Source: Tatumella morbirosei (GTDB lineage Bacteria; Pseudomonadota; Gammaproteobacteria; Enterobacterales; Enterobacteriaceae). From it: a DNA stretch of 64,000 bases. Under the pieces are notes generated by a model that saw only the letters and a program-made list of their open reading frames with translations, made no database searches and had not been told where the DNA came from. The stretch lies in the NCBI RefSeq assembly GCF_000757425.2, contig NZ_JPKR02000003.1, positions 868,001-932,000 of the forward strand, written 5' to 3'. Of the stretch, positions 24,366-33,261 are shown one piece after another (within the stretch, counting starts at the first letter, position 1; each line of letters opens with the position of its first letter). Both the position numbers and the translations under genes were made by a program.

Positions 24366-25814
24366 ATGAACCCCATGTCAACGTCAGCACTCTCTTTGCG
24401 TGAAAAAATAGGTTACGCCTCCGGAGATGCGGGATGTAACATTATTTTTGGCACGATTATGTTGTTTGTCAGTTTCTTTTATACCGATGTTTTCGGCTTA
24501 TCACCGGCGATGGTAGGAATATTATTGCTGTCAGTGCGAATACTCGATGCAGTGGCTGACCCGATAATGGGAGTGATTGCTGACCGGACAGTTTCCAGCT
24601 GGGGCCGTTTCAGGCCCTGGTTATTGTGGGGAGCGGTTCCCTTTGCGATCGCCAGTATTCTGATGTTTACCACGCCGGACTGGAGTTATCAGGCCAAAGT
24701 CATCTATGCCTTTGTCACTTATGCCCTAATGTCGATGACCTATACCATGGTAAATATCCCGTACTGCTCACTGGGCGGCGTCATCACCAATGATCCGGTC
24801 GAGCGCGTGGCTTGTCAGTCCTGGCGGTTCGTAATGGTTGGTGTAGCCACCTTGTTGCTGACCCTGTCACTGTTACCCATGACCGAATGGTTTGGTAACG
24901 GCAATAAGGCCAGAGGCTACCAGTCAGCGATGGTCGTGTTGTCGCTGATTGGCATGTGCCTGTTTTTCTTCTGCTTCTTCAACGTAAAGGAGCGTATCCA
25001 TGCGGCAGTACCTTCACATGATGCCTGGCGTAAGGATCTGCGGGATATCTGGAGGAATGACCAGTGGATAAGAATGTTGGCACTGACGTTATGTAATGTC
25101 TGCCCGGGATTCATCCGTATGGCTGCGGTAATGTATTACGTGACCCGGGTAATGCAGCAAAGTGCCGGATTTGCCACCTTCTTTATTAGTCTTGGGGTGG
25201 CCGGCATGATGATCGGCAGTATGCTGGCAAGACCACTGACTGATCGCTGGTGCAAACTGAAAGTCTTTTTCTGGACCAATATCGTGCTGGCACTGTTTTC
25301 GGCCGGGTTCTGGTTTGTTAACCCGCAGGCGGTGGTGCTGGTAACCTGCCTCTATTTTTTACTGAATATCCTGCACCAAATTCCGTCTCCTCTGCACTGG
25401 TCCCTGATGGCGGACGTGGATGATTATGGCGAATGGAAAACCGGTAAACGACTGACCGGAATTAGCTTTTCGGGCAATATTTTCTTTCTTAAATGCGGTC
25501 TGGCAATTGCCGGGGCACTGGTCGCCTTTCTGCTGTCACATTATGGATATAACGCCAGCGCGGCCACCCAGTCCCCCCAGGCACTGTCGGGTATTGTCAT
25601 GTTGTTTACTTTGATCCCTGCCTTCGGGTATCTGCTGACCGCAGGAGTCGTCAGATTACTGAAGGTTGACCGCAGCCTGATGAAGCAAATCCAGTCAGAC
25701 CTGGAAAAAAGGAGAAGAAATTATTCCGGTATTGCTGATCTATATCGTCAGGTAAAAGCGGAACAACGTGAGCGCCAGACAGTCAGTACCGTCCGGCCGC
25801 AAATGCTGTCATGA
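24366..25814 (+). CDS. GPH-family sugar:cation symporter
   Basis: A membrane protein of about 482 residues of the glycoside-pentoside-hexuronide (GPH) family, related to XynB/YicJ/XylP symporters. It has the family N-terminus LREKIGYASGDAGCNIIFG, DAVADPIMGVIADRT, GRFRPWLLWGAVPF, IPYCSLGGVITNDPVER and LMADVDDYGEWKTGKR, and about 12 hydrophobic segments. ATG 24366 and ATG 24375 are both possible. The GH43 gene follows with a short overlap of alternative starts, so the pair should import and cleave a xylose- or arabinose-containing oligosaccharide. Confidence 0.9.
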   Translation: MNPMSTSALSLREKIGYASGDAGCNIIFGTIMLFVSFFYTDVFGLSPAMVGILLLSVRILDAVADPIMGVIADRTVSSWGRFRPWLLWGAVPFAIASILMFTTPDWSYQAKVIYAFVTYALMSMTYTMVNIPYCSLGGVITNDPVERVACQSWRFVMVGVATLLLTLSLLPMTEWFGNGNKARGYQSAMVVLSLIGMCLFFFCFFNVKERIHAAVPSHDAWRKDLRDIWRNDQWIRMLALTLCNVCPGFIRMAAVMYYVTRVMQQSAGFATFFISLGVAGMMIGSMLARPLTDRWCKLKVFFWTNIVLALFSAGFWFVNPQAVVLVTCLYFLLNILHQIPSPLHWSLMADVDDYGEWKTGKRLTGISFSGNIFFLKCGLAIAGALVAFLLSHYGYNASAATQSPQALSGIVMLFTLIPAFGYLLTAGVVRLLKVDRSLMKQIQSDLEKRRRNYSGIADLYRQVKAEQRERQTVSTVRPQMLS

Positions 25815-25831
25815 CATTAACAGGAGCCGAC

Positions 25832-26779
25832 ATGCAGAACTGGCCAAATCCGTTTATAGAACAACGCGCGGACCCTTTTATTCTCCGCCACCAGCAGTAC
25901 TACTACTTTGTGGCCTCGGTGCCTGAATATGACCGGCTCGAGATACGTAAGGCAACCACGCTGGAAGGTTTGCCGTCGGCTCCGGCAGTAGTGGTATGGC
26001 GTAAACCCGACCATGGACCGATGAGTGAGCTTATCTGGGCCCCTGAACTCCACCTGATCAACGGTAAATGGTATCTCTATTTTGCCGCGGCCCCGACCCG
26101 GGAGCTAAGCGATAATATGTTCCAGCATCGTATGTTTGTGCTGGAATGCCAGGGAGAGGACCCGCTGACTGGTGATTGGGTCGAAAAAGGTCAGGTAATG
26201 ACCCGGTATGATACTTTTGCCCTCGATGCCACTACCTTCCATCATCAGGGTAAACAGTGGTATCTGTGGGCACAAAAAGCTCCGGACATCGCCGGAAATT
26301 CAAACCTGTATTTGTCTGAAATGGAAAACCCCTGGACGCTCTGCGGTACTCCGCTGATGTTGTCACGCCCGGAATATGACTGGGAATGCAGAGGTTTTCT
26401 GGTGAACGAAGGGCCGGCGGTGATTAAACACGGTGATCGCTTGTTTGTCAGTTATTCCGCCAGTGCGACTGACCAGAATTATTGTCTGGGGCTGCTATGG
26501 ATAGCTTTGGATGCGGAACCATTACAGTTGAGCAACTGGCACAAATCACCTCAGCCAGTGTTCACCACCAGCCAGGCCAATAAGCAGTATGGTCCGGGCC
26601 ATAACAGTTTTACCGAAACTGAATCCGGAGAAACAGTTCTGGTCTATCACGCCAGAAATTATACAGAAATTGAAGGTGATCCGTTATATGACCCCAACCG
26701 CCACACCCGGCTAAAGAGACTGGAGTGGGACCACCGGGGGATGCCGGTATTTGGCACGCCTCCGGCAGATAATCACTAA
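25832..26779 (+). CDS. Glycoside hydrolase family 43
   Basis: A 315-residue five-bladed propeller enzyme of family GH43 (beta-xylosidase, alpha-arabinofuranosidase or arabinanase), with no signal peptide, so cytoplasmic. The catalytic base is Asp14 in QRADPFILRH, the pKa modulator region is TFALDATTFHHQ, and the general acid Glu is in RGFLVNEGPAV. The ELIWAPELH motif is typical. I prefer ATG 25832, with AGGAG six bases ahead, over ATG 25811, which overlaps the symporter stop. It acts on sugars brought in by the adjacent GPH symporter. Confidence 0.9.
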   Translation: MQNWPNPFIEQRADPFILRHQQYYYFVASVPEYDRLEIRKATTLEGLPSAPAVVVWRKPDHGPMSELIWAPELHLINGKWYLYFAAAPTRELSDNMFQHRMFVLECQGEDPLTGDWVEKGQVMTRYDTFALDATTFHHQGKQWYLWAQKAPDIAGNSNLYLSEMENPWTLCGTPLMLSRPEYDWECRGFLVNEGPAVIKHGDRLFVSYSASATDQNYCLGLLWIALDAEPLQLSNWHKSPQPVFTTSQANKQYGPGHNSFTETESGETVLVYHARNYTEIEGDPLYDPNRHTRLKRLEWDHRGMPVFGTPPADNH

Positions 26780-26826
26780 TCACCACGGATTGCCGGGAGA
26801 AAACTGCCCGGCAATCCGTGGTGATT
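26778..26826. repeat. Perfect 20-base inverted repeat after the GH43 gene
   Basis: Arms at 26778-26797 and 26807-26826 are exactly complementary (the arm begins AATCACCACGG) with a 9-base loop. The repeat starts within the GH43 stop codon. The RNA hairpin would be very stable, but there is no T run, so it may protect mRNA ends or terminate in a Rho-linked way. Confidence 0.75.
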
Positions 26827-27241
26827 CCCCGTGATAATATTGGCTCTGAGGCCCGGACGCACTCTGAAGGAGCATCGTTATGCAAGTCATCATCTGATAA
26901 TTCAGTCTACTGAAAGTAAAGGAAAAATCTTACTCCCCGACCAGTCATTTCATCGTTTAAGTCTGCTCCGCCCCCGTTGAAAGCTTCAACACAGGTGCCG
27001 GTGTTATAGGACGAAGTCATTCTTAAGCAGGAAGCATAATCAATTTCACCGTCCTTACCATCGATCATTTGTGACCCTGTCACATAATACAAAATAATTA
27101 AATAACATAGTGATACCTGACAGGTCACGCTATCTCTGAGTCTTGCACCCTCATAGTTTCCCGGGTAATTATCACCCTCATAATAATGAGTGGCACCATT
27201 TTTGCTTGATCTGACAGGTGATAAAGCCAGGGAGCCAACTT
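26827..27241. other. Non-coding stretch upstream of the MFS gene
   Basis: About 415 bases, AT-rich in the middle. A minus-strand frame at 26907-27128 (73 codons, GTG start) is not supported by any recognised family. AGGGAG near 27230 is the ribosome-binding site of the next gene. Confidence 0.45.
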
Positions 27242-28582
27242 ATGAAAGCAACATCTGTCCGTTACTACGTTTTTTCTCTCCTGTTCCTGATAGCGCTGAT
27301 TAACTATATTGACCGTGGAGCACTCTCTTTCTCAGCCAATGCTATCGCCCAGGAATACCATCTGGACAAAGTACAACTGGGCGCGGTCCTGGGGTATTTC
27401 GGTTTTGGATATCTGTTTGGCTCATTGTGTGGCGGTTATCTTGCTGACCGGTACGGTACCCGCAAAATTTGGTTATGGGCCGGAGTGGCCTGGTCTGTGC
27501 TGGAAATTGGGACCGCCTGGGCCGGCGAGCTGGGAGTCGCCATGTTTGGCGGGTCCGCTATTCTCGGATTTGCGGCATTACGTATCCTGTTCGGCTTCTC
27601 TGAAGGCCCTGCCTATGCCCTGATGAACAAAACCATTGCCGGTTGGGCTCCGGATAATGAACGCGGTTTTGCTTTAAGTATTGGGCTGGTCAGTACTCAG
27701 GTTGGGGCATTACTCACCGCCCCGGTCGCCGTCGGTTTGCTGCTGTTAACCCATGACTGGCGCATTATGTTTATCGTACTGGGAATTTTTTCATTGCTGG
27801 CGATGCTGTTATTTGCCCGCACCTTTACCGATACCCCGCAATTACATCCCCGGGTGAATTCACAGGAGCTGGCATTGATTGCCAACGGTCAGAAAGCCGA
27901 AGTCTCCGGAGAAAAACCGCTGCCATGGTGGAAATTTTTTACCCACCGGACTCTGGTCTGCAATGCGCTGGGATATTTTAGCTTCCTGTATATCACTTTT
28001 ACGCTGGCCAGTTGGTTACCCAAATATTTACAGGACAATTTCCATTACGACCTGCACTCCCTGTGGTACGTCGCCATGATCCCATGGAGTGGCGCCTGTT
28101 TTACCGTACTGTTAGGAGGAAGAATTTCAGATACCCTGCTGCGCCGTTTTGGCAACCTTCGTCTTGCACGTAACCTGTTTGCCGCCACCGCGCTGTTACT
28201 GACCGCCGGCTGTTTTATGGCTATCCCCTGGGTACACTCTCCCGCCAGTGTGATCGCCCTGATGACCGCCGGCAATGCACTCAATGCCATGGTGAATAAT
28301 GTCTACTGGTCAGTAGTGATTGATGTGACACCGAAAGCGACAGTCGGTACCTACAGCGGAATGACGCTGGCTATTGCGAATATCGCATCGATCATATCAC
28401 CGATTCTGTCCGGCTGGATGGCACAAAATTATGGCTACAACTCGATGTTTAGCGTAACCGCCGGAGTGGCGCTTTGCAGTATGATTGCCATGCTGATGCT
28501 GCAACCTGAAAAACGTCTGACCTCTGCTACCACGTTATCCCGGCTGACACATAAAGGGAAAAACCTGCCCGCCACAGACTAA
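27242..28582 (+). CDS. MFS transporter, anion:cation symporter type
   Basis: A 446-residue, 12-helix transporter of the ACS family, which includes GudP, GarP and ExuT sugar-acid importers. The family pattern is at the N-terminus (ALINYIDRGALSFSANAIAQEYHLDKVQLG) followed by GYLADRYGTRKIW and FGFSEGPAYALMNKTI. ATG 27242 is chosen because AGGGAG lies eight bases ahead. It has no enzyme neighbour that would reveal its substrate. The Dcm-like gene is convergent with it. Confidence 0.88.
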   Translation: MKATSVRYYVFSLLFLIALINYIDRGALSFSANAIAQEYHLDKVQLGAVLGYFGFGYLFGSLCGGYLADRYGTRKIWLWAGVAWSVLEIGTAWAGELGVAMFGGSAILGFAALRILFGFSEGPAYALMNKTIAGWAPDNERGFALSIGLVSTQVGALLTAPVAVGLLLLTHDWRIMFIVLGIFSLLAMLLFARTFTDTPQLHPRVNSQELALIANGQKAEVSGEKPLPWWKFFTHRTLVCNALGYFSFLYITFTLASWLPKYLQDNFHYDLHSLWYVAMIPWSGACFTVLLGGRISDTLLRRFGNLRLARNLFAATALLLTAGCFMAIPWVHSPASVIALMTAGNALNAMVNNVYWSVVIDVTPKATVGTYSGMTLAIANIASIISPILSGWMAQNYGYNSMFSVTAGVALCSMIAMLMLQPEKRLTSATTLSRLTHKGKNLPATD

Positions 28583-28613
28583 CGGTTGCCGGGCGGCAGG
28601 TTGTCGCCCGCAA

Positions 28614-29924
28614 TTAACGAAGGCGAAGTTGTTCTGCTTTATGCAGGGTTTCGGTCAGTTGTCCCGCCAGAGCCTCAATCACTTTCATGCACACTGAATT
28701 GCCAAACTGCTTATAGATTTGCCCGTGCGATACCGCATCCACAATAAAATTGTCCGGGAAACCCTGTAGCCGCGCACATTCCACCGGAGTGAGTTTGCGG
28801 GGATTTTTCCCTGCATGACTCTGATCGATCAGGATTTCAGAACCGTCTTTATAGTAACGGGCACTCAGGGTATTGGTGTACTCACTGTCAGCGTTAAATA
28901 AAGAATAGCCGAAACCATTACCACGCTGTTTATGAGAGGCCAGTCGTTTCTGATGACCGATCCACAATTTATCGGACAGCGTGTAGGCATCTTTCCCCCT
29001 GGCCGCAATTTGTTGAGCCAGTTCTTCCGGTGTCAGCAAAATATCTCCGACCCGGGTCGGCGTGCAGGGAGCTTCCGGCCAGCGGAACAGTTGGTCAAAA
29101 TCCACTCCGGAGAAATAATCTTTATCAAAACCGATAATATAGACCCGCTCCCGGTTTTGCGGTGCGCCAAAATCTCCGGCGCGTAGCACTTTAAAATCGA
29201 CCCAGTAGTTCAGTTTGCCAGACAGCGCCCTGCGCGCCTCATCACTCATCGGAACGTCTTCAGGAATAGCCCCGCCATGCGTGCCCTCCAGGATTCCAAT
29301 AATGGTTTTCAGCGTGCGGCCTTTATCATGGCCCTGGAGTTGTTTTACATTTTCCAGCAGAAAAGCCTTGGGTCGTTTTTCAGCCAGAATGCGCTGTATT
29401 TCAAAAAACATGGTCCCACGGGTATCACTGAACCCCTGGCGGAGACCCGCCAGGGAGAATGCCTGGCAGGGAAAGCCGCCCAGCAAGACATCATGATCAG
29501 CAATATCCCGGGCATTGACCCGCGTGATATCGCCCACCGGCATTTCACCATAATTTGCCAGGTAGGTTTTCTGAGCAAATTTATCCCACTCGGAGGTAAA
29601 CACGCAGTGCCCCCCCAGCCGCTGGAATGGCAGACGAATCCCCCCCACGCCAGCAAACAGATCGATAAAAGTGAACCGGCTTTGTTGTTTAGGCCCCTGA
29701 CGGAAGGGGGCTTCCAGATGATGTTTTTTCAGTCTGGCTTCAAGATGTTGTATCGCCTTCCACTTTCCGGCAGACGGAACGTGTTCGCCCGATTCCCAGC
29801 CACGAACCGTGCGTTCGCCGCTGGCTGACATACCGAGTACATTGGCAAATTCGCTGCGTCCCAGACCCAGACTTTCTCTGATCCTGGTAATCTCTTGCGG
29901 CGACGGATTTGATATAAGGGGCAT
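28614..29924 (-). CDS. DNA (cytosine-5) methyltransferase with N-terminal HTH (Dcm/SsoII-like)
   Basis: A 436-residue C5 methyltransferase. Residues 8-60 are an XRE-like helix-turn-helix (ITRIRESLGLGRSEFANVLG, SGERTVRGWESGEHVPSAGK). Motif I is FIDLFAGVGGIRLPF (about 86-100), motif IV has the catalytic Cys153 in GGFPCQAFSLAG, motif VI is LLENVKQL, motif VIII QNRERVYIIG and motif X YKQFGNSVCMKV. The target-recognition part (RGNGFGYSLFN, TLSARYYKDGSEILID) resembles E. coli Dcm and EcoRII-type enzymes, suggesting CCWGG or a related target. No restriction enzyme or vsr gene is adjacent, so it is solitary. The HTH suggests autoregulation, as in M.SsoII. Confidence 0.92.
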   Translation of the reverse strand: MPLISNPSPQEITRIRESLGLGRSEFANVLGMSASGERTVRGWESGEHVPSAGKWKAIQHLEARLKKHHLEAPFRQGPKQQSRFTFIDLFAGVGGIRLPFQRLGGHCVFTSEWDKFAQKTYLANYGEMPVGDITRVNARDIADHDVLLGGFPCQAFSLAGLRQGFSDTRGTMFFEIQRILAEKRPKAFLLENVKQLQGHDKGRTLKTIIGILEGTHGGAIPEDVPMSDEARRALSGKLNYWVDFKVLRAGDFGAPQNRERVYIIGFDKDYFSGVDFDQLFRWPEAPCTPTRVGDILLTPEELAQQIAARGKDAYTLSDKLWIGHQKRLASHKQRGNGFGYSLFNADSEYTNTLSARYYKDGSEILIDQSHAGKNPRKLTPVECARLQGFPDNFIVDAVSHGQIYKQFGNSVCMKVIEALAGQLTETLHKAEQLRLR

Positions 29925-30254
29925 AGTAGAGTGACTTATCCGGTTTTAGTCCTGGAAGACTACCACCGGCCCGGTGAGCAGGCAATGAGATATTCAGCAG
30001 TAGTTTTTAACTCTCCACGTCGCCGTTGTCGCCCCGGATGACGCTGCCGTTCCATCGTTAATTAGCCCGACAGTTCAACAATCGTAATCAAAAAACGCTG
30101 ATAACTGACCATTGTTGAGGTTATATTTAATAACAATAGTAATAATTATCATTACTGTTATTTATTGAAGGTTTCCCCTCGCTGAACCGGAAAATACTGC
30201 ATAGTTATTCCCTGGACGAATTATCCGTCTGGTTTTTCAGCAGATTATATTGTT
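29925..30254. other. Divergent promoter region of the methyltransferase and porin genes
   Basis: A 330-base gap. Near the methyltransferase it holds TAGTC/GACTA arms (29947-29951 and 29958-29962) around a CCTGG site, and CACCGG/CCGGTG (29964-29976). Near the porin it holds the Fur-like palindrome at 30131-30160. No gene is seen. Confidence 0.5.
30131..30160. promoter_or_regulatory. Fur-like 30-base near-palindrome upstream of the porin
   Basis: The element starts TAACAATAGTAATAATTAT and is almost perfectly symmetric over 30 bases. Its central 19 bases (30138-30156) match the Fur consensus at 13 positions by my count. It lies about 95 bases before the porin start, so iron-dependent control of the porin is likely but unproven. 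Confidence 0.6.
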
Positions 30255-31535
30255 ATGACTCAAACCAAACTCACCCCGCTCCTGACATTTTTCCTCAGTG
30301 CATTACCATTATCTGCATTGGCCGACCTGGTAAGCGATGGTCATCTGACGCTCGACAGTCGTACCATGTATTACAACAATGACAATCGAACCTCACACAC
30401 CCGCCAGGCGGTGGGTAAACAACTGGGTGAAGGACTTATTGTGACCGGAAAATCTGGCTTCACCCCCGGAGCACTCGGGTTTGGGGTTGATGCCGTCGGT
30501 ATGCTGGGGACCAAAATGTATGGCCCCACTGGCAATAACATTAACACCGGCTTGTTTCCGCAACACACTGATGGTAGTGCCCCTGCGACCTTTGGCAGTG
30601 CACGCTTTGCCGCTAAAGCCAAAATTCACCACACCCTGGCCAGAGCAGGCTTTCAGCAACTCAATCTGCCGGTAATCCGGACCAATACAGGACGTTTATT
30701 TCCGGCATTTTATCGTGGCTACACCCTGCATTCAGAAGATATCAGTCACCTGACCCTCGATGCCGGTTTTATCGACAGGGTTCAGGGGCGTAATCAGACC
30801 CACTATCAGCCATTGAAATCCACAGGTAAAGCGACCGGCAGTTCATCCGGTTTCTCCTATGCCGGGGGCCGCTATACTCCGGTCAATGCTCTGGCACTCA
30901 GTTATTACTATGCGCGACTGAATAATTTCTATCAGCAGCATTTCTTTGGAGCGGTAGCCTCAACTCCACTCGGTCAGGGGATACTGACTACGGATACCCG
31001 CTATTTTCTCAGCCGGAATGAGGGGGAGCGCTATGGCGGAAACGCCGATAACAATGCCCTGGGTGGAATGCTGACCTATCAGATTGCCGGTAACAGCCTG
31101 GGAGCCGGATACCAGCAACTTACCGGCTCAGGAGGTTTCCCTTACCTCGACCCGGGTCAAAGTATTGATGGCGTTTCGACAGATACTACCGGCGGCAGTA
31201 CCGGGCTGATTAGTGAATCCCCCTTGTCAAAGTTTAAAACCGCACATGAACGTGCCTGGGTTATACGTTACCACCTGGATTTAAGCCGGTTTGGCGCACG
31301 GGGATTAAGCTTTAACAGCAGTTATGTCTACGGTTATCACGCCATGGTCAGCACCAAAACCGGTTATCAGAACGAGTGGGTACGAACCCTGGGCTTAAGC
31401 TACCGTTTACCAAAATCCATCAGCAAAGATATGACGGTCAGTTGGAAGAATGTGACTTATCGCAGCAATATCAGCGGTACCCACAGTCAGGACCAGAATA
31501 TTTTACTGCTTAGCTGGCATTATTCGATTCTGTAA
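30255..31535 (+). CDS. OprD-family outer-membrane porin
   Basis: A 426-residue outer-membrane protein with a signal peptide (about residues 1-23, ending LSALA). The OprD pattern is visible early: LTLDSRTMYYNNDNR, then GLIVTGKSGFTPGALGFGVDAVGMLGTK, with alternating beta-strand sequence to the end. The C-terminus ends in a hydrophobic aromatic-rich strand (ILLLSWHYSIL). Family members are substrate-specific channels for amino acids, organic acids or chitooligosaccharides (ChiP). No enzyme or transporter neighbour names the substrate. A Fur-like palindrome precedes it. Confidence 0.9.
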   Translation: MTQTKLTPLLTFFLSALPLSALADLVSDGHLTLDSRTMYYNNDNRTSHTRQAVGKQLGEGLIVTGKSGFTPGALGFGVDAVGMLGTKMYGPTGNNINTGLFPQHTDGSAPATFGSARFAAKAKIHHTLARAGFQQLNLPVIRTNTGRLFPAFYRGYTLHSEDISHLTLDAGFIDRVQGRNQTHYQPLKSTGKATGSSSGFSYAGGRYTPVNALALSYYYARLNNFYQQHFFGAVASTPLGQGILTTDTRYFLSRNEGERYGGNADNNALGGMLTYQIAGNSLGAGYQQLTGSGGFPYLDPGQSIDGVSTDTTGGSTGLISESPLSKFKTAHERAWVIRYHLDLSRFGARGLSFNSSYVYGYHAMVSTKTGYQNEWVRTLGLSYRLPKSISKDMTVSWKNVTYRSNISGTHSQDQNILLLSWHYSIL

Positions 31536-31555
31536 TCTGAACAGGACAGTCTGTT

Positions 31556-31582
31556 GCCGGCAGAACCTGGTGTTCTGCCGGC
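31556..31582. repeat. Perfect 11-base inverted repeat between porin and fetB
   Basis: GCCGGCAGAAC at 31556-31566 and its complement at 31572-31582 enclose a 5-base loop between the two convergent stop codons. There is no T run on either strand. It probably works as a shared transcription end. Confidence 0.65.
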
Positions 31583-31589
31583 GAGAAGA

Positions 31590-32363
31590 TTACTTCGCGT
31601 TTTTAATCACTAACTGGTGCCGCTCATTATAAAACCGGCGACATGCCAGATATCCGGCAATAATGGTCGAAATACTGGCGGTGGACAGCGTCATAAAGGT
31701 CACCATGATCTGATACTTGATCGCTTTTACCGGATCAATTCCCGCAAAAATCAGACCAGACATCATCCCCGGCAGACTGACCAGCCCGACCGTTTTCGCC
31801 GAATCCACGGTCGGAATCAGTGATGAACGAATGCTGTCACGCAGCAACTGTGCCGAAGCCTGTTTCGGTGTTGCGCCCAGGCTCAACATCTCCTGAACCT
31901 GTTGCTGATGAGCACTAAAACGCTGTCCCAGATTGTTATAACACAGCCCTACCGCAATCATACCGTTGCCGGCTATCATGCCGGAGATTGGAATCACCTG
32001 CATCGGTAAAAACTCGATAGACCCGGTGCCCACCAGCACAATCAGCGTCAGCACCGCCCCGCTGGTGATGGCCACAAACGACATCACAAATGCACGGTCG
32101 ATATATTTGCTGCGTTTTTTGGCATTCAGCGCCGCATTAACGCAGATGAACAACACCATCAGTATGGTCAGTAAGACATTATTCACATCAAAGATGTATT
32201 TGAGCACATAGCCGACGATGACTAACTGTACAACTGCCCGGCTGATGCTCCACAGGATGTCTTTTTCTAACGACAATTTTTCCCGGTGGCTGATGAGGAT
32301 GGCCAGCAGCACCAGTCCAAGGGACATGAGCAGGGAGCTGTTAGTAATATTATGCTGGTTCAT
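31590..32363 (-). CDS. fetB: Iron export ABC transporter permease FetB
   Basis: A 257-residue inner-membrane protein of the FetB/YbbM (UPF0014) family, close in length to E. coli FetB (259). It has seven or so hydrophobic segments and the family motifs ISRAVVQLVIVGYVLKYIFD, GMIAGNGMIAVGLCYN, SLGATPKQA and VGLVSLPGMMSGLIFAG. With FetA it exports iron and lowers peroxide stress in E. coli. Its start overlaps the end of fetA by 14 bases, so the two are translationally coupled. Confidence 0.93.
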   Translation of the reverse strand: MNQHNITNSSLLMSLGLVLLAILISHREKLSLEKDILWSISRAVVQLVIVGYVLKYIFDVNNVLLTILMVLFICVNAALNAKKRSKYIDRAFVMSFVAITSGAVLTLIVLVGTGSIEFLPMQVIPISGMIAGNGMIAVGLCYNNLGQRFSAHQQQVQEMLSLGATPKQASAQLLRDSIRSSLIPTVDSAKTVGLVSLPGMMSGLIFAGIDPVKAIKYQIMVTFMTLSTASISTIIAGYLACRRFYNERHQLVIKNAK

Positions 32364-33021
32364 GAGCGGTTTCCCGGGGCTGGCTGGCGGTCAGGGTAAT
32401 GACATTATCCGCATGGCTGATTTCATTGCGGTCATGGGTAACCCATAACACCCCAAGATTTTGCTCTCTGACATACTGCTGAATCAAATCATTCACCCGG
32501 CGCTTATTACTGTCATCGAGTGCGCTGGTAATTTCATCCAGCAACAGGACCCTGGGTAAAAACTGCAGATTACGCAGCAATGATACCCGTTGTTTTTCAC
32601 CGCCGGAGAGTTCAGTCACGGGTTTAGACAACAGGCTTTCCGGCAGTGCTAACCGTTGGAGATCCTGCTTAAGTTGTTGTGGATCGGCTTTTTTCTGCCG
32701 CAACTGCCACGGAAAGCTCAGATTATCCCTGACCGTTTCACCAAACAATGCCGGTGTCTGCGCGCAATAAGAAACCTGACGCCGGTACTCTTCCGGGGAA
32801 TAACTGTCGATAGATTTACCATCGAAGCGAATAGTTCCGCTGTCGGCTGAAATCAGAGAAGAAGCGATTTTCAGTAAGGTACTTTTTCCGCATCCGGAAG
32901 GTCCGGTAATCAGGGTAAATTCCCCTGCCCGGAGAGACAGTGAAATGTCGTTAAGTATGAGGGTATTGCCCGCGTGGAAACAGATATTGCTTAATTCCAG
33001 CAGTGGTGACGTCTTGTCCAT
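32350..33021 (-). CDS. fetA: Iron export ABC transporter ATP-binding protein FetA
   Basis: A 223-residue ABC ATPase matching E. coli FetA/YbbL. Walker A is ITGPSGCGKSTLLKI, the signature TELSGGEKQRVSLLRNL, Walker B RVLLLDEITSALD and the switch region LWVTHDRNEI. Family start is MDKTSPLLELSNI; ATG 33021 has AGGAAAA ahead, whereas the longer in-frame start at 33177 adds 52 residues without similarity. It forms a two-gene operon with fetB and is divergent from the panE-like gene. Confidence 0.93.
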   Translation of the reverse strand: MDKTSPLLELSNICFHAGNTLILNDISLSLRAGEFTLITGPSGCGKSTLLKIASSLISADSGTIRFDGKSIDSYSPEEYRRQVSYCAQTPALFGETVRDNLSFPWQLRQKKADPQQLKQDLQRLALPESLLSKPVTELSGGEKQRVSLLRNLQFLPRVLLLDEITSALDDSNKRRVNDLIQQYVREQNLGVLWVTHDRNEISHADNVITLTASQPRETAHEPA

Positions 33022-33261
33022 GATTTTTCCTGTGTTCCCGAATATTCCCCCTATCTTAACGAGGTTTCCTGCCTGGGATAAATGGCTTTTTTCACCCTGC
33101 AGGGCAACAATCTGCTGTCGACAGGCTTTTCTGCCACTCCCCCTGCCACCAGGGCGCCAGCAAGCCCAATTTGTCATAATTTTTTAACTATAGTGACTGG
33201 TGTTTCCGTCCGCAGCCTTTTAAGGTAGTAGCCTTAATTATGATGGGATGGGAGACGGGTA

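Noticed and set aside
26907-27128. 73-codon minus-strand frame with GTG start in the gap before the ACS transporter
   Set aside because: Weak start, no recognised family, and low-complexity composition in part; a homology search would decide, but it is not supported now.
29277-29828. 183-codon plus-strand frame opposite the methyltransferase
   Set aside because: It is the antisense of conserved methyltransferase motifs, with no ribosome-binding site or family pattern.
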